The notes: generated by a model not told the origin, from the letters alone. DNA of 64,000 bases from Conus ventricosus (GCA_018398815.1 CM031596.1:66249442-66313441); one strand, 5' to 3'. Counted from the first letter of the stretch, positions 10,659 to 21,942 are shown. Numbers and translations are program-made.

Positions 10659-12036
10659 TCACCCGCCTCTGCGTACAGGCTGTACACAGGGGTGGTAAGG
10701 AACGCTCCAAGACAGAGACGAAGCCCTTGATGGTGGATAGGGTCCAAGAGTTTGAGGTAAGACGATCTTGCGGAGCCGTAGACAACACAAACCGTAGTCC
10801 AGTTTGGAACGGACCAGGGCTCTGTAGAGGTGCAACAAAGTTTTCTTATCAGCGCCCCAGTCGGTGTGCGCTACGACCCGCAGAATATTCAGTGCTTTCT
10901 GGCAAGCAGTTTTCAGGTCTTTAATATGGCTGAGAAAGTTAAGTTTCTGGTCAAAAATAATTCCCAGAAATTTGGCCTCTTTAACAGCTGGAATGGGAGA
11001 TTTCCCTACTTGAAGTTCAGGATCTGGAAAAAAACTGACGGAAATTATGGAAGTGAATACACTGGTCTTTGTTGGAGAAAAGGTGAAACCGTTTTCATCT
11101 GCCCACCGATGGATTTTATCTACGCAAAGCTGGAGCCTGCGCTGGACACTCGGGTACAGGCTTCCAGTTGCGTAGACAGCAAAATCATCCACAAACAATG
11201 AGCAGTCTGAACCCTGCTGAACTGATTTCACAATGTTGTTGATTTTAATACTAAAGAGGGCAGGAGACAGTATGCTCCCCTGTGGAACACCCAACTCCTG
11301 CTCGTGGACATCAGAGAGAGTGGTGCCAACCCGGACCTGAAACTGTCGTTCTGCCAAAAAATTTTGAATAAAAAGCGGAAGATGACCTCGAAAACCCAGA
11401 TCGTGGAGATCATGAAGTATCCCCGACTTCCAGGTGGTATCGTAGGCCTTCTCCAAGTCGAAGAAAATTGCCACTGCATGCTGTTGTTCAGAAAGGCGTT
11501 CCGAAGTGTAGATTCCAGACGAATCAAATGGTCAACTGTAGTCCTAATGTTTGCGGAAACCACACTGTTCTTTCGCCAAAAGGCCATCGGTTTCGAGTTT
11601 CCACATGAGCCTAGCGTTGACCATTTTCTCCATCAATTTGCAGACACAGCTGGTCAAAGCTATGGGACGGTAGTTTGATGGATTAGAAAGATCTTTTCCA
11701 GGTTTGGGGGTGGGAATAATAAGGGCTTTCCGCCAAGAGGGTGGAAAGAAACCTGTAGTCCACACATGGTTGTATACCTGTAGCAGTATGTCAGACCTTC
11801 TTGCGGAAGATGTTTCAACAGTTGATATGAATTTCATCCATACCTGGAGAAGAATCGCTGCAAGAAAGTAAGGCAGATTTCAGCTCGTTTAACGTGAAAG
11901 GAAGATTGTAGTCTTCCATGTTGTCGGGCGAAAGTTGCAGGGTGATTTTTCTTTTAGGGCTTTGTTTTTGACAAAAGTGGCTGATTTGTTGGAAGAGAGG
12001 AATTCTTTTCAATGGTTGAAGCCAGCAAATTAGCAA
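10659..12036 (-). pseudogene. RT region of copy C, several frameshifts
   Basis: Open pieces at 10659-11474, 11544-11837 and 11815-12036 together give the same RT as copy B. They include FFDLEKAYDTTW, GVPQGSILSPALFSI and FVDDFAVYATG in the first piece and WRKALIIPTPKPGKD in the second. Each break is a 1-2 base indel relative to copy B, such as a lost T in GTTCAG near 11790 and a lost A near 11825. Substitutions between B and C are rare. Confidence 0.75.
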
Positions 12037-12200
12037 CTGCTTTTTTGTCTGTTATTAAAGAGTCAGAAAACTTGAGATGGTTCACAGTGGGACAGGTGTT
12101 CTTCCCTTTGATTTTCTTAATGATGTTCCACACTTTTTTCTTGGAAGTTTTCGATGTCAGCCTGGAGCAGAAGCTTCTCCAGGACCGACGTTTACTGATT

Positions 12201-13196
12201 TTAAAAGTGTGTCTCGATTTGGCACGGAGTTTTTGATGGGCTCGAGCGTGGGACCCGAAGGTCGTTGGTATACCTGATGCTGAGCCCGTTTCGAACTTTG
12301 GAAATTTGTTGGCAGTTTGAATCAAACCAGGGTGTTTTTGGCATTTGAAGTTTATCGGAAGACACTGGAATACAAACTTTAGCACACTTGATCATAGTGT
12401 TTGTCAGTGATTCTGCTGGGTCCGGACTCTGAAGAAAGTCAGTGTCCTGGAATTCTTTAGAAATAGTGGCTGCAAATAGATCCCAGTTTGCTTTCTTATA
12501 ATTTAGATGTTGAGAGACAGAGACGTGTTCAGTTATTACAGGTTGTAGAAGGACAGGGAAATGGTCACTTCCGTGCAGATCGTCATGGACAGACCACTCA
12601 TAGTCCAGGACCAGCGAGGGGTCACAAACCGACAAATCTAAACACGAAAGTGAACCTGTGGAAGAATGGAGGTAAGTTGCAGATCCGTCGTTCAGACAAC
12701 ACAAAATCCAAATCCGAAAGGACATCCTCAATTAGCAGACCTCTGGATGACGTACGGACACTACCCCAAAGAGGATTGTGACCATTAAAGTCACCCAACA
12801 GACAAAAAAGGTCGAGGAAGTTCTCTTATCAGACTGACAAGGTCCTGCCGACAAACCGGGACTGAAGGAGGTAAATAAATAGAACAGATTGTTATAGTCT
12901 TGTGGAGAGTGACTCTCGCAGCAACAGCTTGAAGGGAGGTAGACAGAGCGACTGGACTATACAGCAGAGTTTTGTGTATGAGAAGGGCAACACACCGCCC
13001 GACAGTCCCAATGTGGATGGTTTGTGCAGGATTTGAAAGAATATTAAAGCCAGAAAGAGTAAAGGTCTTCTGGCTTTGAATTTGAGTTTTCTGAAGAGCC
13101 ACGACAGAAGGTTTTATAGATTGACACAGAAGCTGCAGCTCTTCAAAGTTGGATTTTAGTCACGGATGTTCCAATGGAATATTCTACTATCCATGG
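12201..13196 (-). pseudogene. Endonuclease region of copy C
   Basis: The frame at 12201-12731 carries the distal endonuclease (GSDHFPVLLQPVITEH) and the EN-RT linker. The 12791-13102 frame carries QKTFTLSGFNIL and SIYLPPSVPV. The GDFNGHN block lies between them, near 12790. The N-terminal WNIRG block near 13170 has lost one base (GTCACGG instead of GTCCACGG). The enzyme is as in copy B; this copy could not give one continuous protein as written. Confidence 0.7.
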
Positions 13197-13204
13197 TGCA
13201 GAGG

Positions 13205-13843
13205 GCGAAAAGGAGAGAATCAGGTCATCTCCTCATCAACATCTGCGTCTAAGGGTGTAAATTTGTTGGTTAGTTTCACTGGAGTATGTTGGTCACAGAC
13301 CTGCTGGCAGACTTGCCAACAGGTGAAGGTGGTCTGGGTTTGGGTGATGGGTGGAGATGTTTACTGTCACCCTGCGCACCTCCGTCACACCCTGGGACGC
13401 CAGCTCCGTTTTGATCTCTGCCTCTGAAACACCTGATAAATCCCTGCAGCGAATCTCTCCTTTCGATGAATTTAATTGTTTGTGGGAGTCACCCTGATCT
13501 CCCTGTCCACTAATTTGTTGCCTTCAGCAGCTGTTCAGATTGTTTTTGTGATCGACATTGAATAAGAAACGAGCCATTCCTCAACCTCTTGATGGACCGA
13601 GGGTCACCTGCTATACCTTGAAAGCCCTTTTGTATAGCAAAAGGGCTCAGAGCTGAAAGGGGTCTTTCCTGCTCCGTCCCTTCATCACGAGCCAGGAAGC
13701 CCAGAAACCTGTCTTCTGTCGTACCTCAGTATCTGAATCACTGTCAGTATCAAAATCCCCTGAAATAGGGGATGCTGCCTTCCTCTTCTTTTTGGGGGAA
13801 AAAATTTTTTTTGAAAGTGCCATATTTAGTTTATTGTGATTCA
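13205..13843 (-). pseudogene. ORF1 of copy C, internally deleted and frameshifted
   Basis: It shares with copy B the gag N-terminus, the acidic DTDSDSDTE stretch and the same junction that removes the zinc-knuckle region near 13362. Extra small indels (for example at 13480, 13515 and 13680) cut the frame into short pieces; the longest clean piece is 13647-13931, extending into the 5'UTR. The shared deletion makes B and C sister copies. Confidence 0.65.
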
Positions 13844-14319
13844 TCCTCCTTACCCACCCACCTTGGAGTCCAACTAAGGGGCCAGGGCCAAGAATCACCG
13901 TCTTGACCCCTTCCAGGTTCGGGAGAGACATACGACAAACAGAACACTACTACCCTATCCCCCTGATCATGCTCAACTCCCGGGAAAAGAGACTGAGCAC
14001 TGTAGGGGTTTACTTGGCCAGTAGGGGGGCTGTCGTCTTGACCCAGCCCTAAGAAGGGGAGCCGTTAGTACAAACCCGGGCCAAAGTGTACTCCCTGTCT
14101 AGGATAAGATAAGATAATGTTGCTTATAGCCCAGCCGACCGCAAAGGGCCACATCAGGGCTGTCACCACGTTAAAATAAACTCACCAGTCATTTAAAAAA
14201 AAAAAAAAAAAAACTTTCACACATCTCATTAAATGACATCGTCTACAAACGCACCAGAAACTTTGTTAAAAATCTTTCTGCCGTAAAATCTTAAATCAGA
14301 TGAAAAATGTTAATCTCTC

Positions 14320-15175
14320 TCAAAACTCAAGGATCACATCAGGCGGGACATCCTGAACAGGATCTTCATGGACTCCGCTGTAAAATGTTTTGTGTCTCAC
14401 ATCGTGCAAATCCCAACATTCTAAAAGAACATGTTTCATTGTGAGTGGCGCATGACATGGAATGCACCACGGAGCTTCTTCAGTTTTTAAAAAGGTAAGA
14501 ATGGGTAAAATACGAATGGCCGGTGCGCAGCCGGCACAGAACCGTTTCCTCTTTACGACCACCCGACGTAGATGGGAGGAAGTCCTTAAGGTTTGGACGG
14601 ATCTGAAAGAGTTTGTTTTTCGTCTGTGCGTTCCAGTCCTCCTGCCAGAGGTCTCTCACATAATCGTTAATTTTGGGTTTCACATCTGAGCAGGGGATAT
14701 AAGTGTTGGACAGTTTCTCTCTTGTGGCGTTCTTGGCTAAACGATCAACCATTTCGTTCCCGCCGATGCCAACATGACCAGGAACCAAGCAAGAGTAATG
14801 TTGTAACCGTCCGCCTTCAACTTGCTAAAAAGTTCAAAAAAAAGTAAAAGTTCTGGATGCTGAAGGTTGCGGCCAGCTATGGCCTCCAAAGCTAACAGCG
14901 AATCCGACAGAACCAGAAAGTCCCTCTTCGAAGAATGTGAGATTATCTTCAAAGCCAGAACCAGAGCAGTAAGTTCAGCAGAATAGACAGAAGCATCGGA
15001 ATGGATATGTTCCAACAGTATCTGAGAAGGAGCCCCAGGGCAGTAGGCTGCACAGGCCACTCCATCTTCAGACTTGGAACCGTCAGTGAAAACTTTTTGA
15101 CAGGATGGGAATTTCGAACAGAGCTCAGCATACAATGCCTTGTATGCCAGAGAGCTGGTAGACTCCTAACGAAAA
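14320..15175 (-). pseudogene. RNase H and C-terminal region of copy D
   Basis: The 14737-15135 frame gives the RNase H core: CQKVFTDGSKSEDG (first catalytic D), SVYSAELTALV (E) and FLVLSDSLLALEAI (D). The next frame at 14480-14788 supplies PGHVGIGGNEMVDRLAKNA (last D) and GGRKEETVLCRLRTGHS, and the CCHC motif lies in 14320-14562. All four catalytic positions can be read, so the domain is chemically complete apart from two frame breaks. Confidence 0.75.
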
Positions 15176-15424
15176 GCTGCAAGATCGAAACGAATCTCTG
15201 GTGTGAAAAAGGTCCACAGAGGTTATCCGGAAACTTGGAAAAATCCGACACAACTCCTAGGTCAAGACCTGCATTCCGCACGTGAGGCCGCATACGAAGA
15301 CCAAACGGCGGAATACATTTTGGGTTGTTTTCAAACTTACTTTGGAACGGAGGGTCAAAGACACAGTCATAGGCAGGATTCTGCAGTTCTGAGAACAGTC
15401 GGATATAATAATTCAAAGACAGTT

Positions 15425-16830
15425 TCAGCCTGCGGTTGGACAATGAAGGTTCACCCGCCTCTGCGTACAGGCTGTACACAGGGGTGGTAAGGAACGCTCC
15501 AAGACAGAGACGAAGCCCTTGATGGTGGATAGGGTCCAAGAGTTTGAGGTAAGACGATCTTGCGGAGCGTAGACAACACAACCGTAGTCCAGTTTGGAAC
15601 GGACCAGGGCTCTGTAGAGGTGCAACAAAGTTTTCTTATCAGCGCCCCAGTCGGTGTGCGCTACGACCCGCAGAATATTCAGTGCTTTCTGGCAAGCAGT
15701 TTTCAGGTTTTTAATATGGCTGAGAAAGTTAATTTTCTGGTCAAAAATAATTCCCAGAAATTTGGCCTCTTTAACAGCTGGAATGGGAGATTTCCCGACT
15801 TGAATGTCAGGATCTGGAAAAAACTGACGGAAATTATGGAAGTGAATACACTGTGTCTTTGAAGCAAAAAAGGTGAAACCGTTTTCATCTGCCCACCGAT
15901 GGATTTTATCTACGCAAAGCTGGAGCCTGCGCTGGACACTCGGGTACAGGCTTCCAGTTGCGTAGACAGCAAAATCATCCACAAACAATGAGCAGTCTGA
16001 ACCCTGCTGAACTGATTGAACAATGTTGTTGATTTTAATACTAAAGAGGGCAGGAGACAGTATGCTCCCCTGTGGAACACCCAACTCCTGCTCATGGACA
16101 TCAGAGAGAGTGGTGCCAACCGGGACCTGAAACTGTCGTTCTGCCAAAACATTTTGAAAAAAGCGGAAGATGACCTCGAATACCCAGATCGTGGAGATCA
16201 TGAAGTATCCCCGACTTCCAGGTAGTATCTTTAGGCCTTCTCTAAGTCGAAAAAAATTGCCACTGCATGCTGTCTGTTCAAAAAAGCGTTCCGAAGTGTA
16301 GATTCCAGACGAATCAAATGGTCAACTGTAGACCGATGTTTGCGGAAACCACACTGTTCTTTCGCCCAAAAGGCCATCGGTTTCGAGTTTCCACATGAGC
16401 CTAGCATTGACCATTTTTTCCATCAATTTACAAACACAGCTGGTCAAAGCTATGGGACGGTAGTTTGATGGGTTAGAAAGATCTTTTCCAGGTTTGGGAA
16501 TTGGAATAATGAGGGCTTTCCGCCAAGAAGGTGGAAAGAAACCAGTAGTCCACACATGGTTGTATACCTGTAGCGGGATGTTCAGAACCTAATTGCGGAA
16601 GATGTTTCAAGAGTTGATAATGGATTTCATCTAGACCTGGAGAGGAATCGCTGCAAGAGAGTAAGGCAGATTTCAGCTCGTTTAACGTGAAAGGAAGATT
16701 GTAGTCTTCCATGTTGTCGGACGAAAAGTTGCAGGTTGATTTTTCTTTTAGGGCTTTGTTTTTGACAAAGTGGCTGATTTGTAGGAAGAGGAGGAATTCT
16801 TTTCAATGGTTGAAGCAAGCAGATTAGCAA
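15425..16830 (-). pseudogene. RT region of copy D, frameshifted
   Basis: The 15425-16201 frame has GVPQGSILSPALFSIKI and FVDDFAVYATG with the thumb. 16322-16555 has WRKALIIPIPKPGKD and NYRPIALTSCVCKLMEKM. 16473-16712 has the upstream MEDYNLPFTLNELKSALL. Order and motifs match copy B. Here some substitutions also appear, such as altered bases around 16225, so the copy shows genuine divergence as well as indels. Confidence 0.75.
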
Positions 16831-16875
16831 CTGCTTTCTTCTCTGTTATTAAAGAATCCGAAAACTTGAGATGGT

Positions 16876-17968
16876 TCACAGTGGGACAGGTGTTCTTCCC
16901 TTTGATTTTCTTAATGATGTTCCACACTTTCTTCTTGGAAGTTTCGATGTCAGCCTGGAGCAGAAACTTCTCCAGGACCGACGTTTACTGATTTTAAAAG
17001 TGTGTCTTGATTTAGCACGGAGTTTTTGATGGGCTCGAGCGTTGGGACCCGAAGGTCGTTGGTATACCTGACGCTGAGCCCGTTTTCTAACTTTGGAAAT
17101 TTGTTGGCAGTCTGAATCAAACCAGGGTGTCTTTGGCATTTGAAGTTTTTTCCGAAGACACTGGAATACAAGCTTTAGCACACTTGATCATAGTGTTTAG
17201 TCAGTGATTCTGCTGGGTCCGGACTCTGAAGAAAGTCAGTGTCCTGGAATTCTTTAGAAATAGTGGCTGCAAATAGATCCCAGTTTGCTTTCTTATAATT
17301 TAGGTGTTGAGAGACAGAGACGTGTTCATTATTACAGGTTGTAGGAGGACAGGGAAATGGTCACTTCCGTGCAGATCGTCATGGACAGACCACTCATAGT
17401 CCAGGACCAACGAGGGGTCACAAACCGACAAATCTAAACACGAAAGTGAACCTGTGGAAGAGTGGAGGTAAGTTGCAGATCCGTCGTTCAGACAACACAA
17501 ATCCAAATCCGAAAGGACATCCTCAATTAGCAGACCTCGGATGACGTACCGACACTACCCCCAAAGAGGATTGTGACCGTTAAAGTCACCCAACAGCAAA
17601 AAAAGGTCGAGGAAGTTCTCCCTTTTCAGACTGACAAGGTCCTGCCGACAAACCGGGACTGAAGGAGGTAGATAAATAGAACAGATTGTTACAGTCTTGC
17701 GGAGAGTGACTCTCGCAGCAACAGCTTGAAGGGAGGTAGACAGAGCGACAGGACTATACAGCAGAGTTTTGTGTATGAGAAGGGCAACACCGCCCGACCG
17801 TCCCAAGGTGGATGGTTGTGTAGGATTTGAAAGATTAAAGCCAGAAAGAGTAAAGGTCTTCTGGCTTTGAATTTGAGTTTCCTGAACAGCCACGACGGAA
17901 GGTTTTATAGATTGGCACAAAAGCTGCAGCTCCTCAAAGTTGGAATTTAGTCCACGGATATTTTCCAA
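16876..17968 (-). pseudogene. Endonuclease and linker of copy D
   Basis: 17555-17968 reads ENIRGLNSNFEELQLLCQS, VAVQETQIQ, IYLPPSVPV and LLGDFNGHNPLWG. 17300-17506 adds SATYLHSSTGSLSCLDLSV and GSDHFPVLL. 16876-17181 covers the linker (MPKTPWFDSDCQQISKVR). The N-terminal WNIRG has an extra base near 17960. The catalytic set is otherwise complete. Confidence 0.75.
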
Positions 17969-18011
17969 TGGAATATTGTATTATCCCTGGGGCAGAGGGC
18001 GAAAAGGAGAG

Positions 18012-19343
18012 AGATCAGGTCATCTCCTCTTCAACGTCTGGTGCTAAAGGTGTAAATTTATTTGAGGTTTGTACTGGACTGTGTTGGTCTTCAGACCTGC
18101 TGGCAGACTTGCCAACAGGTGAAGAAGGAGGTCTGGATTTGGGAGACGGTGGAGGCTTCTTCCTCATCTCCACCATCTCCACACTGGGTTGAACTCCCTT
18201 GCCCGCACGGGCACTGGACAGAGGAGTTCAAGGGGAATCGCTGGATTTTTAATCTGCCAGCAGCAGATGTTGTAGACTGCTGGGCATGTCTGAGGGTGGC
18301 GGATTTTTTGCCTCCACCAGGGGCATTCAGTTTTGGGTTGGAAGGTGGTGGACCTGCTTCCACCAGAGTTGACAGTTCGTCCTTGCAATGTCTTGGAAAA
18401 TGTGAAGTCATCAGTCTGACAGCAGACTGACCGAGTGGGAACTTTGGGAACCGTCTTTACAGCCGAAGCATAAGAAGCTGTCGGCGTCTGACTGCCCACA
18501 ACCTGCTTGCGGGCCTCAAAAAAGGAAATTTTCTTTTCTGTTTTAACTCTTTGAATAGCGGATTCCTGAATCCAAAGAGGACAGTTTCGTGAAGAGGAGG
18601 GTGGTCGCCACCGCAGTTAGCACAATGTGCCGGATCTTGACACGGTCCATCATGGGTTGCCTTGCAGCAAATACCACACACCTCCTGCCCCGAACAACGG
18701 TCTCTGACATGGCCAAACTTCTGGCATCGGAAGCACCTCAACGGGGACGGAACGTACAACTGAACCCGGACAATCAGGTAGCCGACTTTGATGACCGGAG
18801 GCAGCACAGGGTTGCAGAATGTCAGAAAGAGGGTGTTGGTGTCCACTCTTTCTGCACCCTTCTTTACTGTCACCCTGCGTACCTCCGTCACACCCTGGGA
18901 TGCCAGCTCCGTTTGATCTCTGCCTCTGAAACACCTGATAATTCCCTGCAGCGAATCACTCCTTTTGATGAATTTAATTGTTTGTGGGAGTTACCCTGAT
19001 CTCCCTGTCCACAAGTTTCGTTGCCTTCAGCAGCTGTTCAGATTGCTTTTGTGACTTACATTGAATAAGAAAGGAACCATTCCTCAACCTCTTGATGGAC
19101 CGAGGGTCACCTGCTATACCTTGAAAGCCCTTTTGTATGGCAAAAGGGCTCAGAGCTGAAAGGGGTCTTTCCTGCTCCGTCCCCTCCATCACGAGCCAGG
19201 AAGCCCAGAAACCTGTCCTCTGTCTAACCTCCATATCGGAATCACTGTCACTATCAAATCCCCTAAAATAGGGGATGCTGCCTTCCTCTTTTTTTTTGGG
19301 GGGGGGGGGGTGATTTTTGAAAAGCCATATTGAGTGAATTTGT
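18012..19343 (-). CDS. ORF1 gag-like protein of copy D with zinc knuckles, frameshifted
   Basis: N-terminal: a basic and acidic leader, then EGTEQERPLSALSPFAIQKG and DPRSIKRLRNGSFLIQC, an RRM-like gag core. 18457-18891 gives VTEVRRVTVKKGAERV, then the knuckles CFRCQKFGHVRDRC (C-x2-C-x4-H-x4-C), CGICCKATHDGPC and CANCGGDHPPLH, which bind nucleic acid. A shift leads into 18164-18499 (SYASAVKTVPKVPTRSV, a typical post-knuckle SYA motif) and another into a C-terminus ending EEEMT near 18012. Frame breaks are near 18490, 18330 and 18960. This region is deleted in B and C and cut in E, so copy D is the only full ORF1 here. Confidence 0.8.
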
Positions 19344-19610
19344 GTTTCATCCCTCCCTTACCCACCCACCTTGGAGTCCAACCAAGGGGCCAGGGCCAAG
19401 AAACCAATGTCTTGACCCCTTCCAGGCTTCGGGAGAGACATACGACAAACAGAAGCAACTAACCCTATCCCCCCTGATCATGCTCAACTCCCGGGGACAG
19501 AGAGCTGAGCACTGCAGGGGTTCACATGGCCAGCAGGGGAACTGCTTGTCTTGACCCAGCCCCAAAGGGGAGCCGATTAGTACACCCGGGCCAAAGTGTA
19601 CTCCCTGTCT

Positions 19611-20013
19611 AGGAGAGGTCCGAGCCAAAGTGATGTGTTGAGAGCACAAGGCCTCCTCAAGCACTGGCCCTCTCAATCACCAGGACCTCATTCCCCTCCG
19701 ACACAGGTCGCAAACCCCACGGCAAACCGGCGGATCTTAAGGAGACCACAGAGATAAAAGGAGTGTGAAAAAGAAGACTTGAAGGGGAGACGAAGATAGA
19801 AAAGGGCCAAATAAGGGAGGCAGAAAACAAGAAAAGGAGAAAGGCGGGTTTACTCTTAGTCAGGATCCTCACCCTTAGCCTATCTGACATGGGAAGCCTA
19901 CCAGGGGCAATCAACTCCTTACCACGTTATGCTTAGGCCAAACAGCATCTGCACCTCTCAGGCTAGAAGCAGTTTTAAAAAACCAGCCTATCTTCGAGTA
20001 TTGATGCCCCCGC
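19611..20013 (-). promoter_or_regulatory. 5'UTR monomer of copy D (partial)
   Basis: It begins AGGAGAGGTCCGAGCC (plus strand) and is near-identical to the two monomers of copy E, but it is cut after GATGCCCCCGC. In LINEs with tandem 5' monomers these units carry the internal promoter; the promoter role here is inference. No TATA-like box stands out. Confidence 0.6.
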
Positions 20014-20669
20014 ACCGCACACCTCCTGCCCAGAACAGCGGTCCCCTGACATGGCCAAACCTCTGCCATCTGAAACACCTCAACGGGGACGGCACATACA
20101 GCTGAACACGAACATTCAGGTAACCAACTTTGATGACCGGAGGCAGCACACAGGGTTGCAGAAGGTCAGAAAGAGGGTGTTGGTGGCCACTCTCTCTGAA
20201 CCTTTCTTTACCGTCACCCTGCGTACCTCCGTCACACCCTGGGACGCCAGTTCCGTCTTAATTTCTGCCTCTGAGACACCTGTTAACTCTCGACAGCGAA
20301 TCACACCTTTTGACGAATTCAACTGCTTGTGGAGAGTCACCTTGATCTCCCTGTCCACTAATTTTGTTGCCTTTAGCAGCTGTTCAGATTGTTTGTGTGA
20401 TTTACATTGAATAAGAAATGAACCATTCCTCAACCTCTTGATGGACCGAGGGTCACCTGCTATATCTTGAAAGCCCTTTTGGATAGCAAATGGGCTCAGA
20501 GCTGAAAGGGGTCTTTCCTGCTCTGTCCCTTCCATCACGAGCCAGGAAGCCCAGAAACCTGTCCTCTGTCGTACCTCCATATCCGAATCGCTGTCAGTAT
20601 CAAAATCCCCTGAAATAGGGGATGCTGCCTTCCTCTTCTTTTGGGGGGAATAGTTTTTGAAAGAGCCAT
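20014..20669 (-). pseudogene. ORF1 N-terminal part of copy E
   Basis: The open frame at 20116-20580 gives the gag core: GTEQERPLSALSPFAIQKG, DPRSIKRLRNGSFLIQC, SKGVIRCRELTGVSEAEI, GVTEVRRVTVKKGSERV and TNTLFLTFCNP. After a shift, the sequence down to 20014 reads toward the first knuckle and is then lost. The start is near 20669 (MALSK-like). There is no complete knuckle, so the protein would be non-functional. Confidence 0.7.
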
Positions 20670-20952
20670 ATTTAGTTTATTGTGATTCATCCCTCCCTTA
20701 CCCACCCACCTTGGAGTCCAACTAAGGGGCCAGGGCCAAGAATCACCGTCTTGACCCCTTCCAGGCTTCGGGAGAGACATACGACAAACAGAACACTACT
20801 ACCCCTATCCCCCCTGATCATGCTCAACTCCCGGGAACAGAGAGCTGAGCACTGCAGGGGTTTACTTGGCCAGCAGAGGGACTGTCTGTCTTGACCCAGC
20901 CCCAAGAAGGGGAGCCGATTAGTACACCCGGGCCAAAGTGTACTCCCTGTCT

Positions 20953-21415
20953 AGGAGAGGTCCGAGCCAAAGTGATGTGTTGAGAGTGCTGGCCCTCTCA
21001 ATCACCAGGATCTCATTCCCCTCCGACACAGGTCACACCGCACGGCAAACACGGCGGATCTTAAGGAGACCACAGAGAGAAAAGGAGTGTGGAAAAGAAG
21101 ACTTGAAGGGGAGACGAAGATAGAAAAGGGCCAAATAAGAGAGGCAGAAAAGAAGAAAAAGAGAAAGGCGGGTTACTCTTAGTCAGGATCCTCACCCTTA
21201 GCCTATCTGACATGGGAAGCCCTACCAGGGGCATCAACTCCTTACCACGTTATGCTTAGGCCAGGCAGCATCTCAACTTCACAGGCCTAGAAGCAGTTGG
21301 AAAAAACCAGCCTATCTTTAAGTATTGATGCCCCCGCCAGCAAAGCCTAAGGGATCACTGGACCACGCAAGCCCTCCGACCACGACAAGGTCGCAACCCC
21401 CGGAGGGCCCTGTCT
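20953..21415 (-). repeat. 5'UTR monomer 1 of copy E (463 bp)
   Basis: Starts AGGAGAGGTCCGAGCC and ends CCCGGAGGGCCCTGTCT (plus strand). It repeats directly as the next unit. It contains CTCATTCCCCTCCGACACAGG, a CGGATCTTAAGGAGACC block and an AAGAAAA-rich stretch, all shared by the three monomers of the array. Confidence 0.8.
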
Positions 21416-21869
21416 AGGAGAGGTCCGAGCCAAAGTGATGTGTTGAGAGCGCTGGCCCTCTCAATCACCAGGATCTCATTCCCCTCCGACACAGGTCGCA
21501 CCGCACGGCAAACGCGGCGGATCTTAAGGAGACCACAGAGAAGAAAAGGACGTGGGAAAGAAGACTTGAAGGGGAGACGAAGATAGAAAAGGGCCAAATA
21601 AAAGGCAGAAAACAAGAAAAGGAGAAAGGCGGGTTACACTTAGTCAGGATCCTCACCCTTAGCCTATCTGACATGGGAAGCCCTACCAGGGCATCAACTC
21701 CTTCCCAAACGTTATGCTTAGGCCAGACAGCATTTTGGCTTTTCGGACCTAGAAGCAGTTTTAAAAAACCCAGCCTATCTTAAAGTATTGATGCCCCGCC
21801 AGCAAAGCCTAAGGGATCACTGGACCGCCCAAGCCCTCCGACCACGACAAGGTCGCAACCCCCGGAGGG
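21416..21869 (-). repeat. 5'UTR monomer 2 of copy E (454 bp)
   Basis: Second tandem monomer, about 90-95 percent like the first by eye. It differs by small indels and a CATTTTGGCTTTTCGG variant around 21730. It ends CCCGGAGGG directly against the GT microsatellite. Confidence 0.8.
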
Positions 21870-21906
21870 TATCTGTGTGTGTGTGTATCTCTGTGTGTGT
21901 GTGTGT

Positions 21907-21942
<36 letters not shown>

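Larger units (their letters stand above)
9309..14103 (-). mobile_element. I-clade LINE copy C (complete from tail to 5'UTR, 4795 bp)
   Basis: This unit is bounded on both sides by the same junction, CTGTCTAGG joined to ATAAGATAAGATAATG (plus strand), at 9308/9309 and 14103/14104. It contains the tail and 3'UTR (9309-9500, with an A-run at 9400-9416), RNase H, RT, endonuclease, the deleted ORF1 and a 5'UTR of about 250 bp that ends exactly where the monomer repeat begins in copies D and E. Identical boundaries on both sides fit a tandem unit made by recombination better than two independent insertions. Confidence 0.85.
14104..20013 (-). mobile_element. I-clade LINE copy D (most complete, about 5.9 kb)
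   Basis: The only copy with every region: tail (14104-14125), 3'UTR with an A-run at 14195-14212, RNase H, RT, endonuclease, a full ORF1 with zinc knuckles, and a 5'UTR extending about 400 bp into a monomer (19611-20013). It is cut at 20013/20014, where the monomer joins the ORF1 interior of copy E. It differs from B and C by more substitutions than B and C differ from each other, so it belongs to a slightly older branch. Confidence 0.85.
20014..21869 (-). mobile_element. I-clade LINE copy E (5' part only)
   Basis: It contains part of ORF1 (from the first zinc-knuckle region to the N-terminus), the short 5'UTR and two tandem monomers, and ends at a GT microsatellite. Everything 3' of the knuckles is missing at the 20013/20014 breakpoint. 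As the rightmost copy it carries what looks like the array's original 5' end. Confidence 0.8.
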
